NCBI GenBank assembly: GCA_964473045.1
Contig: CAYYMX010000002.1
Coordinates: 1-45,030 of the forward strand
DNA: 45,030 nucleotides
Origin: CAYYMX01 sp964473045
Lineage (GTDB): Bacteria > Pseudomonadota > Alphaproteobacteria > Methylaequorales > Methylaequoraceae
Direction of reading: 5' to 3'
Position 1 is the stretch's first letter, and each line of letters begins with the position of its first letter. The position numbers were made by a program, and so were the translations under genes. This document shows positions 6,412 to 14,465 of the stretch, one piece after another. Under the pieces are notes generated by a model. That model did no database searches, was not told where the DNA came from, and worked only from the letters and a program-made list of their open reading frames with translations.

Positions 6412-8862
6412 ATGTTAAATTTTATAACTCTTTATATGAATATAGCTGTTTTCTTTGTTATAGTTTTAAATTTTGCAAAAGTCTTATCGCAGGATGAAGT
6501 TTTCGTGTCCCCCGATGTTAATATAATTTCCGTTACACCAGTTCAGGGTGCAGGCATAAGTTTAGAGAGGGTGCCTTCAAACATCCAAACTGTATCAGAG
6601 GAAGACCTAGCTGAAAAAAAAAACTTATCAATAACAGACACTTTAAATAAAAAAGCAGCCGGCATATCCATTTCAAATTTAAACAGCTCTCCAATGCAAA
6701 GTGATATAAACTTCAGAGGTTATGTTGCTGGACCTTTACTTGGAACGGCTCAGGCTTTAGCAATTTACCAGAATGGCATGAGGGTTAATGAATCTTTTGG
6801 TGAAATTGTTCAGTGGGATTTAGTTCCTGACTTTGCCATACAAAATATGCAAGTATTCCCTGGGGGTGACCCAGTGTTTGGCCAGAATGCAATAGGTGGG
6901 GCTATTTCTATTCAAATGAAAAATGGCTTTGATTTTAACAGTGCTAATAGTCAAATTTCTGGTGGGAGTCACTCGAGAACTAATGAAATTTTGGAATATG
7001 GTCATAGTTTTGATAATTATGCAGTTTATGTGGGTGGAAATTTTAATTACGACAAAGGTTATAGACATCACTCTGAATCATATTTGCAAACATTTTATTC
7101 TGATATCAGATATAGAAATGATGACACAGAACTTTTCGCTAACATTGGTCAAGCCTTTACAGATTTAAATGGAAATGGGGCAGCACCTTTAACTCTTCTT
7201 GATATGGAAGGTAGAGATGCTGTTTATACACATCCAGACAACACAAAGAATAAAAACTATTACATTAACGTTGGTGGCAATCATTTTGTAAACGATGAAA
7301 TATCACTACAAGGAAATATCTATTATCGTCACATGGAACGAAGAAACTATAATGGTGATGAATTTGAAGGAAAGGATTGTGGAGACCGTTTTGATGGAAC
7401 AGGTACACCAGATAATACGTTATGTGGAGAATTCGAAACTAACACTGATGGCGTGGAAATATTAGACATTTCTGGTAGAGAAATAAATTATGCTTCTCTT
7501 GGTCTTGAAAAAGATGATGACGAAGATAATGAGGTTGATGATATTGGTGCAATCAATAGGTCTAATACTAAAACTAATGCCTTTGGATTTAATCTTCAAT
7601 CCACGCACGATTCGTTTTTTAAAGAAATGAATAATACATTGATCGCTGGTTTGAATTACGATTTTTCTCATAATAGTTTTGGCTCTTCAACTGAGTTAGC
7701 TCAGCTTACGGATAATAGAGGTGTTCAAGGAACTGGAGTTCTTCTAAGTACAGATGAAGAAGGAGAGCAACAATTTGTTACTAATATTGAAGCTACAGGC
7801 CACAATGTTGGTTTGTACGGATCAAATACCCTAGATATAAATGATACAAGCTCATTGAATATTTCAGCTAGATGGAACTGGTCATCATTAAAAATTGAGG
7901 ATCAACATGGAACAGCCCTTGAAGGTCATCACTTTTTTTGGAGATTCAATCCAAGCATTGGTTTAACAAAAAGATATGGAAATACAACAGCATTCATATC
8001 ATATAAAGAGTCAAGTAGAACTCCATCTATAGCAGAACTAGCATGTGCTGACCCTGATTCACCTTGTAGACTTCCAAATTCTTTTCAGGCTGACCCACCT
8101 CTAGACCAAGTGGTAAATAGAAACTTTGAAATTGGTGCAAGAGGAACATACACTGAGGACCTATTAAAAATGCAGCACAAAGTCGGATGGACTATAAATG
8201 CATTTGCAGGAAGAAACTATAATGACATAATTTTTATTGGAGGCAATAGAGTAGGAACCGGTTATTTTAGGAATGTTGGTAATACTCAAAGGTTAGGAAC
8301 AGAGTTCGCGTTAAATGGTAAATTAGGAAAAAAATGGAATTGGTTTGCTAAGTATGCATATGTAAGGGCTACATTTGAAACCAATCAAAAAATATCAAGT
8401 GTTGGACATGCAGAAAACGCACTAAATGAAGATGATTCTGTTGAAGAAGCTGAAATAAAAGAATCCTATCAGATAACTGTTGGACCTGGAGATGCAATCC
8501 CTGGAATTTCTCCACATATTGGAAGGTTTGGTATTGGTTATAATCCACTCAAAAATTGGGATATAAGCGTGGATGTTGAAGCAAATTCTGATCAATTTTT
8601 CAGAGGAGACGAAAATAACGCTCACGGACTGAAAGTACCTGGATACTTCATATTCAACCTTAGCACTGAATATAACGTAGAGAACGTACAACACGGTGAT
8701 CAAGTAACATTTTTCCTACAAGCATTAAATATCCTTGATGAGAACTATGAAACGGGAGGGATTTTAGCAGAAAATGAAGTTGATGGTACAGGAGGAAGTG
8801 GTGTTTTTGTAGCTCCTGGTCAACCATTTACAATTTTTGGAGGATTAAAATGGGTTTTCTAG
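6412..8862 (+). CDS. TonB-dependent outer membrane receptor
   Basis: About 816 residues: signal peptide ending near FAKVLSQDE, a plug domain (roughly residues 40-170, with VPSNIQTVSEEDLAEKK, DINFRGYVAG and GGDPVFGQNAIGGAISIQMK), then a large beta-barrel ending in the terminal Phe of GGLKWVF. It imports a scarce ligand such as a metal chelate, vitamin or sugar using energy from TonB-ExbBD; the ligand is not evident and no ABC permease or TonB genes are adjacent. A TTG at 6403 extends the frame by three codons, but ATG 6412 fits the promoter better; ATG 6436 is also possible. An acidic loop with CADPDSPC may form an extracellular disulfide. Confidence 0.95.
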   Translation: MLNFITLYMNIAVFFVIVLNFAKVLSQDEVFVSPDVNIISVTPVQGAGISLERVPSNIQTVSEEDLAEKKNLSITDTLNKKAAGISISNLNSSPMQSDINFRGYVAGPLLGTAQALAIYQNGMRVNESFGEIVQWDLVPDFAIQNMQVFPGGDPVFGQNAIGGAISIQMKNGFDFNSANSQISGGSHSRTNEILEYGHSFDNYAVYVGGNFNYDKGYRHHSESYLQTFYSDIRYRNDDTELFANIGQAFTDLNGNGAAPLTLLDMEGRDAVYTHPDNTKNKNYYINVGGNHFVNDEISLQGNIYYRHMERRNYNGDEFEGKDCGDRFDGTGTPDNTLCGEFETNTDGVEILDISGREINYASLGLEKDDDEDNEVDDIGAINRSNTKTNAFGFNLQSTHDSFFKEMNNTLIAGLNYDFSHNSFGSSTELAQLTDNRGVQGTGVLLSTDEEGEQQFVTNIEATGHNVGLYGSNTLDINDTSSLNISARWNWSSLKIEDQHGTALEGHHFFWRFNPSIGLTKRYGNTTAFISYKESSRTPSIAELACADPDSPCRLPNSFQADPPLDQVVNRNFEIGARGTYTEDLLKMQHKVGWTINAFAGRNYNDIIFIGGNRVGTGYFRNVGNTQRLGTEFALNGKLGKKWNWFAKYAYVRATFETNQKISSVGHAENALNEDDSVEEAEIKESYQITVGPGDAIPGISPHIGRFGIGYNPLKNWDISVDVEANSDQFFRGDENNAHGLKVPGYFIFNLSTEYNVENVQHGDQVTFFLQALNILDENYETGGILAENEVDGTGGSGVFVAPGQPFTIFGGLKWVF

Positions 8863-8880
8863 TTTCGTAGATTGAAGCTT

Positions 8881-8930
8881 GGGAAGACCACTGTTTTAAG
8901 GGAGGAAATATTATGATTTTAGGTCTTCCC
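8881..8930 (+). promoter_or_regulatory. Inverted repeat with alternative pairing around a small ORF start
   Basis: GGGAAGACC (8881-8889) and GGTCTTCCC (8922-8930) are perfect reverse complements with a 32-base loop that contains the ribosome binding site and ATG of a 29-codon ORF. The right arm can instead pair with the ribosome binding site itself (8900-8906 with 8924-8930, 7 pairs including one G-U). The two pairings exclude each other. There is no T run after the right arm, so it is not a normal terminator for the receptor gene. Confidence 0.5.
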
Positions 8931-9002
8931 GTTGTTCAATTTTCTGACACTAATCAGAAAGTAACTAAAATACGCAATATTCATGCCATCAAAATTTTGT
9001 AA
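8913..9002 (+). CDS. Small ORF, 29 residues, unknown function
   Basis: An ORF beginning MILGLPVVQFSDTNQ with the best Shine-Dalgarno sequence I noticed in the window: GGGAGG at 8900-8905, 7 bases before the ATG. Most genes here have weak or no ribosome binding sites, so this is notable. The peptide has a hydrophobic N-terminal third and a basic C-terminal half, no cysteines and no family I recognise. It lies 50 bp after the TonB receptor gene, and codons 4-6 form one arm of a hairpin. It could be a regulatory leader peptide or a real small protein. The rest of the gap (9003-9081) shows only AT-rich DNA with a TATAAT at 9040-9045. Confidence 0.4.
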   Translation: MILGLPVVQFSDTNQKVTKIRNIHAIKIL

Positions 9003-9081
9003 TCTAGATTTTGTAGAAACAATTTTTGGTTTAAGTTATTATAATAATAAAAAACCATTATTTTTATAGTATTTATTAGAC

Positions 9082-9495
9082 ATGGAGAACTTTCAATTAA
9101 CTTTTTCTGCTTTTTTGTTTCCAGCTATTCCATTAATGATGTTAAATTTTGGAAATAGGTGGGTTGCTCTTAGTACTCTCATTAGAAAAGTTCACACAGA
9201 ATTTATTAATAAGAAAGTCACCAAAAAAGAAAAGTCAGCTATGAGATATCTAGAACAAATAAAAATCTTAAATCTTAGACTTAAATACGTTAAAACTATG
9301 CAATTTTTTTCAGGGTTAGCATTTTTATTCAATTTGATAACAATTTTAACTGGCATATATAATTTAGAAATGGCTTTGGTTTTTTTTGTGTTAGCTTTGC
9401 TTCTTTTTTCATTTGCAATTTTAGTTTTTTTAGTTGAAATCCAATTAAGCAGTAAAGCTTTAAAAACTCATCTTGATGATTTAGAAAATATTTAA
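9082..9495 (+). CDS. DUF2721 family membrane protein
   Basis: A 137-residue protein with a hydrophobic N-terminal segment (about 5-22), a basic cytoplasmic helix region (33-75), and two membrane helices near 75-95 and 97-121. The order matches DUF2721: an N-terminal FPAIPLMMLNFGNRWVALSTLIR block, a central Arg/Leu-rich helix and a C-terminal helix followed by Glu-Ile (VEIQLSSKAL). Biochemical role unknown. It precedes the POT transporter gene by 37 bp on the same strand and may be co-transcribed with it. Confidence 0.75.
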   Translation: MENFQLTFSAFLFPAIPLMMLNFGNRWVALSTLIRKVHTEFINKKVTKKEKSAMRYLEQIKILNLRLKYVKTMQFFSGLAFLFNLITILTGIYNLEMALVFFVLALLLFSFAILVFLVEIQLSSKALKTHLDDLENI

Positions 9496-9532
9496 TAATT
9501 TAAATTTTTATTAGTAAGTAAGGTCATTCCAT

Positions 9533-10828
9533 TTGTACAAGGAACTTTCAAAACATCCTAGTGGACTAAGCACATTATTTTTAACTGAATTGTGGGAAAG
9601 ATTTAGCTATTATGGAATGAGAGCCATTTTAGTTCTATATTTAATCTCTGGCAAAGATTCTCAAAACCCTGGTATGGGTTGGTCACATTCCGAAGCTATA
9701 AGTTTATATGGTTGGTACACTGCACTTGTTTATATTGCATGCATCCCTGGCGGAATGATTGCCGACAAAATACTTGGTAATAAAAGATCCGTTCTTTATG
9801 GAGGGGGGCTTCTTTGTATTGGTCACTTATCACTTGCTATACAAAATAATTTCTTTTTTTTTTTAGGTTTGTTACTAATTATTCTAGGCGTTGGTTTACT
9901 TAAACCAAATATCTCCACTCTTGTAGGAAACCTTTATAACAAAAATGACCCAAGAAGAGATCAGGGGTTTACAATTTTCTATATTGGAATTAATTTAGGG
10001 GCTTTTTTTTCAAGTCTTCTAGTAGGCTATGTTGGTGAGGTATATGGTTGGCATTTTGGTTTTTCTCTTGCAGGCATAGGAATGCTAATTGGTCAACTAA
10101 TTTTTGTTAATGGAAATCAAAATTTGATTGAAAATAAGGTTTCGAAGAAAAAATACGTAAAAAAATTAAGATTTACTGATATAGAAATAGATAGAATAAA
10201 GTTAATGTTTCTAGCTTTTATTATATTAATTATTTTCTGGGCATCATTTGAACAGGCGGGTGGATTAATGAATATATATGCTTTTGAAAAAACTGATAGA
10301 AGTATTAATTTTATTAATTGGGAAGTTCCAGCAAGCTGGTTTCAATCAATAAATCCTTTAATGATAATTTTGTTTGGTTTTTTTGTTTCATCATTCTGGC
10401 TCTTATTTAAAGGTAAAGTCTATGCTTCTTCTCTTTCTAAAATAGTTATTGGTCTTATAGTTATGGGTATCGGGTTTGTGTTTATGTTCTTTGCCTCTAT
10501 TGAGGCATCCATTTTTGGCAAATCATCGATGTATTGGTTACTACTAGCTTATTTTTTTCATACCATAGGAGAACTTTGTGCCTCACCTGTAATTTTGTCT
10601 TATATTACTAAATTATCTCCGACACAACTCACAGCATCATTAATGGGTCTTTACTTTGCTGCAATAGGATTAGGAAATAAATTAGCTGGATATGTAGGCC
10701 AGTATTCAGAAAATTTAGGAGAAAAAACTATATTTATAAGCATTAGTATTGTTTGTACATCTGTAGGCACAATAACTTTGCTATTTATCAAGAAGTTAAA
10801 TAAACTTTCCCATGGTATAGACAGTTAA
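9533..10828 (+). CDS. POT/PTR2 family proton-coupled oligopeptide transporter
   Basis: A 431-residue major-facilitator protein of the POT family, importing di- and tripeptides with protons across the inner membrane. The ExxERF signature is present as ELWERFSYYGMRAIL (residues 19-33), and the second signature as FYIGINLGAFFSSLLVGYVGE. Multiple membrane helices follow. It is shorter than the usual 450-500 residues, mostly in the C-terminal half, but not visibly broken. The start is TTG 9533 with AAGG about 9 bases upstream; no better start exists upstream of the conserved N-terminus. Confidence 0.93.
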   Translation: MYKELSKHPSGLSTLFLTELWERFSYYGMRAILVLYLISGKDSQNPGMGWSHSEAISLYGWYTALVYIACIPGGMIADKILGNKRSVLYGGGLLCIGHLSLAIQNNFFFFLGLLLIILGVGLLKPNISTLVGNLYNKNDPRRDQGFTIFYIGINLGAFFSSLLVGYVGEVYGWHFGFSLAGIGMLIGQLIFVNGNQNLIENKVSKKKYVKKLRFTDIEIDRIKLMFLAFIILIIFWASFEQAGGLMNIYAFEKTDRSINFINWEVPASWFQSINPLMIILFGFFVSSFWLLFKGKVYASSLSKIVIGLIVMGIGFVFMFFASIEASIFGKSSMYWLLLAYFFHTIGELCASPVILSYITKLSPTQLTASLMGLYFAAIGLGNKLAGYVGQYSENLGEKTIFISISIVCTSVGTITLLFIKKLNKLSHGIDS

Positions 10829-10875
10829 TTTGATTTAGCAAGTGATGATGCTAATTTAGTCAAGAATAATTTTTG

Positions 10876-10952
10876 GCGCCCGTAGCTCAATTGGATAGAG
10901 CATTTGATTTCGGCTCAAAAGGTTAAGGGTTCGACTCCTTTCGGGCGCGCCA
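10876..10952 (+). tRNA. tRNA-Arg (anticodon TCG)
   Basis: Acceptor GCGCCCG (10876-10882) pairs fully with CGGGCGC (10942-10948); the discriminator is G and CCA is encoded at 10950-10952. The anticodon stem TTTGA/TCAAA encloses loop TTTCGGC with anticodon TCG at 10910-10912, reading CGA and, with wobble, other CGN codons. The T stem AAGGG/CCTTT contains one G-T pair. Confidence 0.96.
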
Positions 10953-10998
10953 TAATTCAAAGAAAGTTATATCTTAAACAGTTATTTTTTAAAATTTA

Positions 10999-11199
10999 GT
11001 GGAAACCTTAATAAAAACAAATGATTTAGTATATGTAAGCTGGATTAAACATCAGTTAAGCACACACAATATAGAATTTCTTGTTCTTGATGAATCGATG
11101 GCTATCACCGAAGGTAATATTTCTGCAATTCCAATTAGAATAGTTGTTAGTTCAGAAAATCTAAAAAAAGCCAGAAATCTAATTAACACAAATTCCTAA
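10999..11199 (+). CDS. DUF2007 family small protein
   Basis: A 66-residue protein with the alpha/beta layout of the DUF2007 (putative signal-transducing) family: an opening LIKTNDLVYVSWIKHQLSTHNIEFLVLDE followed by IPIRIVVSSENLKKARNLI, where Asn/Asp-Leu-Val at the start and the basic end helix are typical. It starts with GTG at 10999. Function is not established. It lies just after tRNA-Arg and converges with the YgjP-type gene. Confidence 0.78.
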   Translation: METLIKTNDLVYVSWIKHQLSTHNIEFLVLDESMAITEGNISAIPIRIVVSSENLKKARNLINTNS

Positions 11200-11222
11200 A
11201 TACGTGTATATACAGTATTAAA

Positions 11223-11948
11223 TCATGAAAATAAAATAATTGGATTGCTGTTTTCCTTAAGCCACATTTTTTTTGCTTTATAATCAGGAACAAACTTAGA
11301 CAAAATTTCCCAGAATTTTTTTGAATGATTATGTTCTTCTATATGGCAAAGTTCATGGACTATTACATAATCAATAATTTTTGGAGGCAACAAAACTAAC
11401 TTCCAGTTCAAATAAATGTCACCAGATGCAGAGCATGCACCCCATCTAGCTTTATAGTTTTTTATATAAACATTATTAAAAAAAATTTTGATTCTTGTTG
11501 AAATAGATTTCGTTCGCTCTTTTAGGTATTTCTCAGATTTGTTCCTACTCCAATTTATTATTAGCTTTTTAATATTTTTTAGTGACTGATTACTAGAACT
11601 TATAACCAAATTATCATTTATCATACAAACTTTATTAGAATATGATTTTTTAAATGTAAATTTTTTTTCCTGACCAAAAAGTATTATTTTTCCACTTTTC
11701 AACAAGGTGTCTAATGACTCTTTCTGATTCTTCTGTTCATCAATTTTTTTTTGTATCCAAGTCCTTTTTTTATTAATTATAGTCTGGATCTGACGATCAG
11801 ATGTAAAGAAAGGACATAAAATTACTGCTCTGCCTTCTTTTATTTGTAGAGAAATGGTCCTGATTCTTTTTGTTCTTTTAATTTTAACATTGGAAAGAAA
11901 AGACTCTCTTTTAAAATATTTTGTTAAAAAATTCAACATTTTATCCAT
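11223..11948 (-). CDS. YgjP/SprT-like zinc metallopeptidase (COG1451)
   Basis: A 241-residue protein of the YgjP-like metallopeptidase family. Zinc-site motif HELCH gives H198, E199 and H202, with third ligand candidate H208 in HNHSKKFW. The upstream block KARWGACSASGDIYLNWKLVLLP (about 167-189) is a strong family marker. It has no signal peptide and is presumably cytoplasmic. Cellular substrates are unknown. It follows the CobC-like phosphatase gene by about 50 bp on the same strand and could be the last gene of that unit. Confidence 0.9.
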   Translation of the reverse strand: MDKMLNFLTKYFKRESFLSNVKIKRTKRIRTISLQIKEGRAVILCPFFTSDRQIQTIINKKRTWIQKKIDEQKNQKESLDTLLKSGKIILFGQEKKFTFKKSYSNKVCMINDNLVISSSNQSLKNIKKLIINWSRNKSEKYLKERTKSISTRIKIFFNNVYIKNYKARWGACSASGDIYLNWKLVLLPPKIIDYVIVHELCHIEEHNHSKKFWEILSKFVPDYKAKKMWLKENSNPIILFS

Positions 11949-12000
11949 TAAAATATCAGTTATTTATAGTTTTTTTAATCTTTAAAAAAAATTTCACAAA

Positions 12001-12579
12001 TTATTTTCCAACAAATCTTAATATATTTCTTTCTCTCACTCTCTCAACTAATGAAAGTGATCCATAATTAATCTTTTCCCAATATTTTTTTATCAATTGG
12101 TCGAATGATTTATTAGTTAAAATTGCTATCATACCATTAATAGATCCAGCATGAGCTATTATAAAAACATCTTTATTTCTAAGGATAACATTATCTAAAA
12201 ACAGACTTAATCTAAACAAAAACTCATTGTTTGTTTCTCCATTAGGAACCTTAAATGTCAGTAAGTTATTTTCCCATTCCTTTATTTGTTCTTTTGGAAT
12301 TGAATCCATTTTTTTCATCTCCCAATCACCTAGATTTAATTCCTTTAATCTTTCATCTACAATTACTGTCTTTGAAAGAGTTTTAGCAAGCTTATGGCAT
12401 CTGATCAAAGGACTAGTAAAAACTTGAATCTTTTCTAAATTTATTTTTTGGCTAGCAATTTTTTTCTTTACAATTTTCACATCATCATTGAAAGTATCTG
12501 ACACATCAATATCTGTTTGTCCATAAAAAATATCCTTGGCAATTTTAAGCGATGTATGTCTAAGAAAAAAGAACTTCAT
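12001..12579 (-). CDS. Histidine phosphatase family protein, CobC-like
   Basis: A 192-residue branch-1 histidine phosphatase. The catalytic motif is LRHT with R7 and nucleophile H8; R60, E80 (in LKELNLGDWE) and H143 (IAHAGS) complete the site. The early block YGQTDIDVS resembles alpha-ribazole phosphatase CobC of cobalamin nucleotide-loop assembly, but no cobalamin assembly genes are nearby, so the substrate is uncertain. Its ATG directly follows the acylphosphatase stop codon, so the two are coupled. Confidence 0.85.
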   Translation of the reverse strand: MKFFFLRHTSLKIAKDIFYGQTDIDVSDTFNDDVKIVKKKIASQKINLEKIQVFTSPLIRCHKLAKTLSKTVIVDERLKELNLGDWEMKKMDSIPKEQIKEWENNLLTFKVPNGETNNEFLFRLSLFLDNVILRNKDVFIIAHAGSINGMIAILTNKSFDQLIKKYWEKINYGSLSLVERVRERNILRFVGK

Positions 12580-12852
12580 TTAGTATAAAATTTCAAAACT
12601 ACAAAATTCTTTAAAAGTTACGTCCTGTAATTCGATTTTGATCACCTTAGAAAACATTGGCCCCATATAACATTTTTTTAAAAATATTTTTTTTTCCTTT
12701 TCTTCTCCACTAATCTCAAACTCAACTGTTTTATCATCACAGTTTTTAACCCATCCTGTTAGTGAATTTTTTATTGCAGTATTTCTTACCCAAACTCTAT
12801 AACCAACACCTTGAACCTTGCCAAAGACTTTACAAAGGGTATTAGTTTTCAT
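12580..12852 (-). CDS. acyP: Acylphosphatase
   Basis: A 90-residue acylphosphatase that hydrolyses carboxyl-phosphate bonds such as acetyl phosphate and carbamoyl phosphate. The phosphate loop GKVQGVGYR with catalytic R19 and the catalytic N37 in GWVKNC are present, and the length is standard. Its start overlaps the fxsA end by 11 bp and its stop abuts the ATG of the phosphatase gene, giving the unit fxsA-acyP-cobC-like. Confidence 0.95.
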   Translation of the reverse strand: MKTNTLCKVFGKVQGVGYRVWVRNTAIKNSLTGWVKNCDDKTVEFEISGEEKEKKIFLKKCYMGPMFSKVIKIELQDVTFKEFCSFEILY

Positions 12853-13243
12853 CTAAATCTCTATAATCAACCTCAATAATTTCTTCTTTACTTGGTTTGT
12901 TTTTATTTTTTTCTTTATATACTGAACTCTTTAATTTATCTGGCACAATATTCCAAACAAAATTTCTAAAAGATCTTATTAACAAGATTAAACCTAATAT
13001 GTCACTAACAAATCCAGGAATAATTAATAAGATTCCAGCAATTTTTTTGTAAACCCAACTTTCAGGCTCACGAGCTATTTTTTCAATTTCACCTACAGTA
13101 TTTGAGGATTTAAGCAAGAATAATCCGAAAAAACCAGTAAGAAAAATCATTACTATCACTAAGAAAAAACCAAACAAATCTCCAAATAATATAAATGCAA
13201 GGATTTCTAAGAACGGATACAATAATATTAATTTAAGATTCAT
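12842..13243 (-). CDS. fxsA: FxsA family membrane protein
   Basis: A 133-residue inner membrane protein of the FxsA family, whose E. coli member relieves F-plasmid exclusion of phage T7. It has hydrophobic segments at about 3-20 and 23-45 and a third around 66-88 containing the family block IAGILLIIPGFVSDILGLILLI, then a charged cytoplasmic tail. First gene of a minus-strand unit with acyP. Confidence 0.9.
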   Translation of the reverse strand: MNLKLILLYPFLEILAFILFGDLFGFFLVIVMIFLTGFFGLFLLKSSNTVGEIEKIAREPESWVYKKIAGILLIIPGFVSDILGLILLIRSFRNFVWNIVPDKLKSSVYKEKNKNKPSKEEIIEVDYRDLDEN

Positions 13244-13287
13244 AATTTATATTTATCATCAAAATGTTTTTTATAAAATAACAAAAA

Positions 13288-13713
13288 ATGTTAATAAATT
13301 TAGACAACTATTTACTCTTAATTGTAAAAACCATGATACCCTTTCTATTAGGTAGTCTGATTTTTTTCTCCACTGTGGTGGCACCAAACACTTTCCAAAA
13401 TTTAGATAAGAAGAATTCTAGAAAATTTATAAGGTCTATCTTTCCTAAATTATATTTGTGGTCAATATTTATAAGCCTAGTTATATTTTTGTGCTTGATA
13501 AAATTGAATGTTTTACATTCTTTTTTATTTTTTATAATTTTATTAGGCTATGTATACTCTAAAACTTTTTTAATAAAAAGAATAAACAAGGTTGGTGACA
13601 AAAATCTAATGAAAGAAACAGAGAAAAAAGAATTTGAAAATCTTCACAGATTAAGCGTATTTATATTTTTGTTACAAATAATTTTAATGTTATCAATTTA
13701 TTTTTTAATTTAA
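13288..13713 (+). CDS. DUF4149 / TMEM205-like membrane protein
   Basis: A 141-residue protein with about four membrane helices. The family pattern is seen in GSLIFFSTVVAPNTFQNL (22-39), SIFPKLYLWSI and the C-terminal LHRLSVFIFLLQIILML. Function unknown. It diverges from fxsA with 44 bp between starts, and its last four bases overlap the end of the convergent HAD gene. Confidence 0.78.
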   Translation: MLINLDNYLLLIVKTMIPFLLGSLIFFSTVVAPNTFQNLDKKNSRKFIRSIFPKLYLWSIFISLVIFLCLIKLNVLHSFLFFIILLGYVYSKTFLIKRINKVGDKNLMKETEKKEFENLHRLSVFIFLLQIILMLSIYFLI

Positions 13714-14465
13714 TCTTTCAGCAACCTTTGAAGGAGCTCATAATTTACTAGTTTTTCATGACAATTTACACCTTCAATATACTTGAATGGTTTTTTATAA
13801 TCCCCAAGATCCGAAATAATCAATTTTGCTCCATTAAACTTTTCATTTTCTGTAAAAACTGAAGGAGTAATTATGACTCTAAGATTAGCTCCAACAGCTG
13901 CCTCAAGACCTCTTGGTGAATCTTCAATTACAACACAGGACTGAGGAGGCAACTTAAGTTTTTCCAATATCCATTCATAAATTTCAGGAGACGGTTTTTT
14001 GTTAATTGTGCATTCGCCATGAGCAACAATATCAAAATAATCATTAAGTTCTATTTTCAGTCCCTTTTGGAATAGATTATTTACATTTTCTTCAGATGTT
14101 GAAGAAACTAAACCAAGCTTCACCTCTTTTTCTCTTAGCTCTGTAATCAATCTTAATACACCGGGTCTAAGTCTAATACTAGATTCAGTTAGATAATCTT
14201 TATAAATCTCATTCTTTATTTTGTGAATTGAGCTAATATATTTTGTCAAGTTCTTGTAATTTAGCATCTCTGGCCAAGCTCTATTAATATAGTGTTTTAT
14301 TCTCTCTTGACCTCCACCCATTTGTATTAATTCCTTATAAATTGCCTCATCCCAATACCAATCTAGACTAAACTCCTTAAATGATTCGTTAAATGATCTT
14401 CTGTGAAGATCCTCTGTTTCTGCAATCGTTCCATCTACATCAAAGAACACAGCATTAAGTTTCAT
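13710..14465 (-). CDS. CbbY/beta-phosphoglucomutase-like HAD phosphatase
   Basis: A 251-residue HAD hydrolase with alpha-helical cap. Catalytic residues are visible: nucleophile D9 and acid/base D11 in FFDVDGT, S121/S122 of motif II, K157 and D182 in VIEDSPRG. DLHRRSFNESF and LDWYWDEAIYKELIQMGGG are hallmarks of the CbbY subgroup, which removes inhibitory xylulose-1,5-bisphosphate near Rubisco in autotrophs. No Rubisco genes are seen; instead it overlaps hldE by 11 bp at the end of an envelope-sugar unit, so a sugar phosphate of that pathway is a possible substrate. Confidence 0.9.
   Translation of the reverse strand: MKLNAVFFDVDGTIAETEDLHRRSFNESFKEFSLDWYWDEAIYKELIQMGGGQERIKHYINRAWPEMLNYKNLTKYISSIHKIKNEIYKDYLTESSIRLRPGVLRLITELREKEVKLGLVSSTSEENVNNLFQKGLKIELNDYFDIVAHGECTINKKPSPEIYEWILEKLKLPPQSCVVIEDSPRGLEAAVGANLRVIITPSVFTENEKFNGAKLIISDLGDYKKPFKYIEGVNCHEKLVNYELLQRLLKD

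Noticed and set aside
10836..10855. Possible terminator TTAGCA/TGCTAA after the POT gene
   Set aside because: Only a 6-bp AT-rich stem with no immediate T run; too weak to call.
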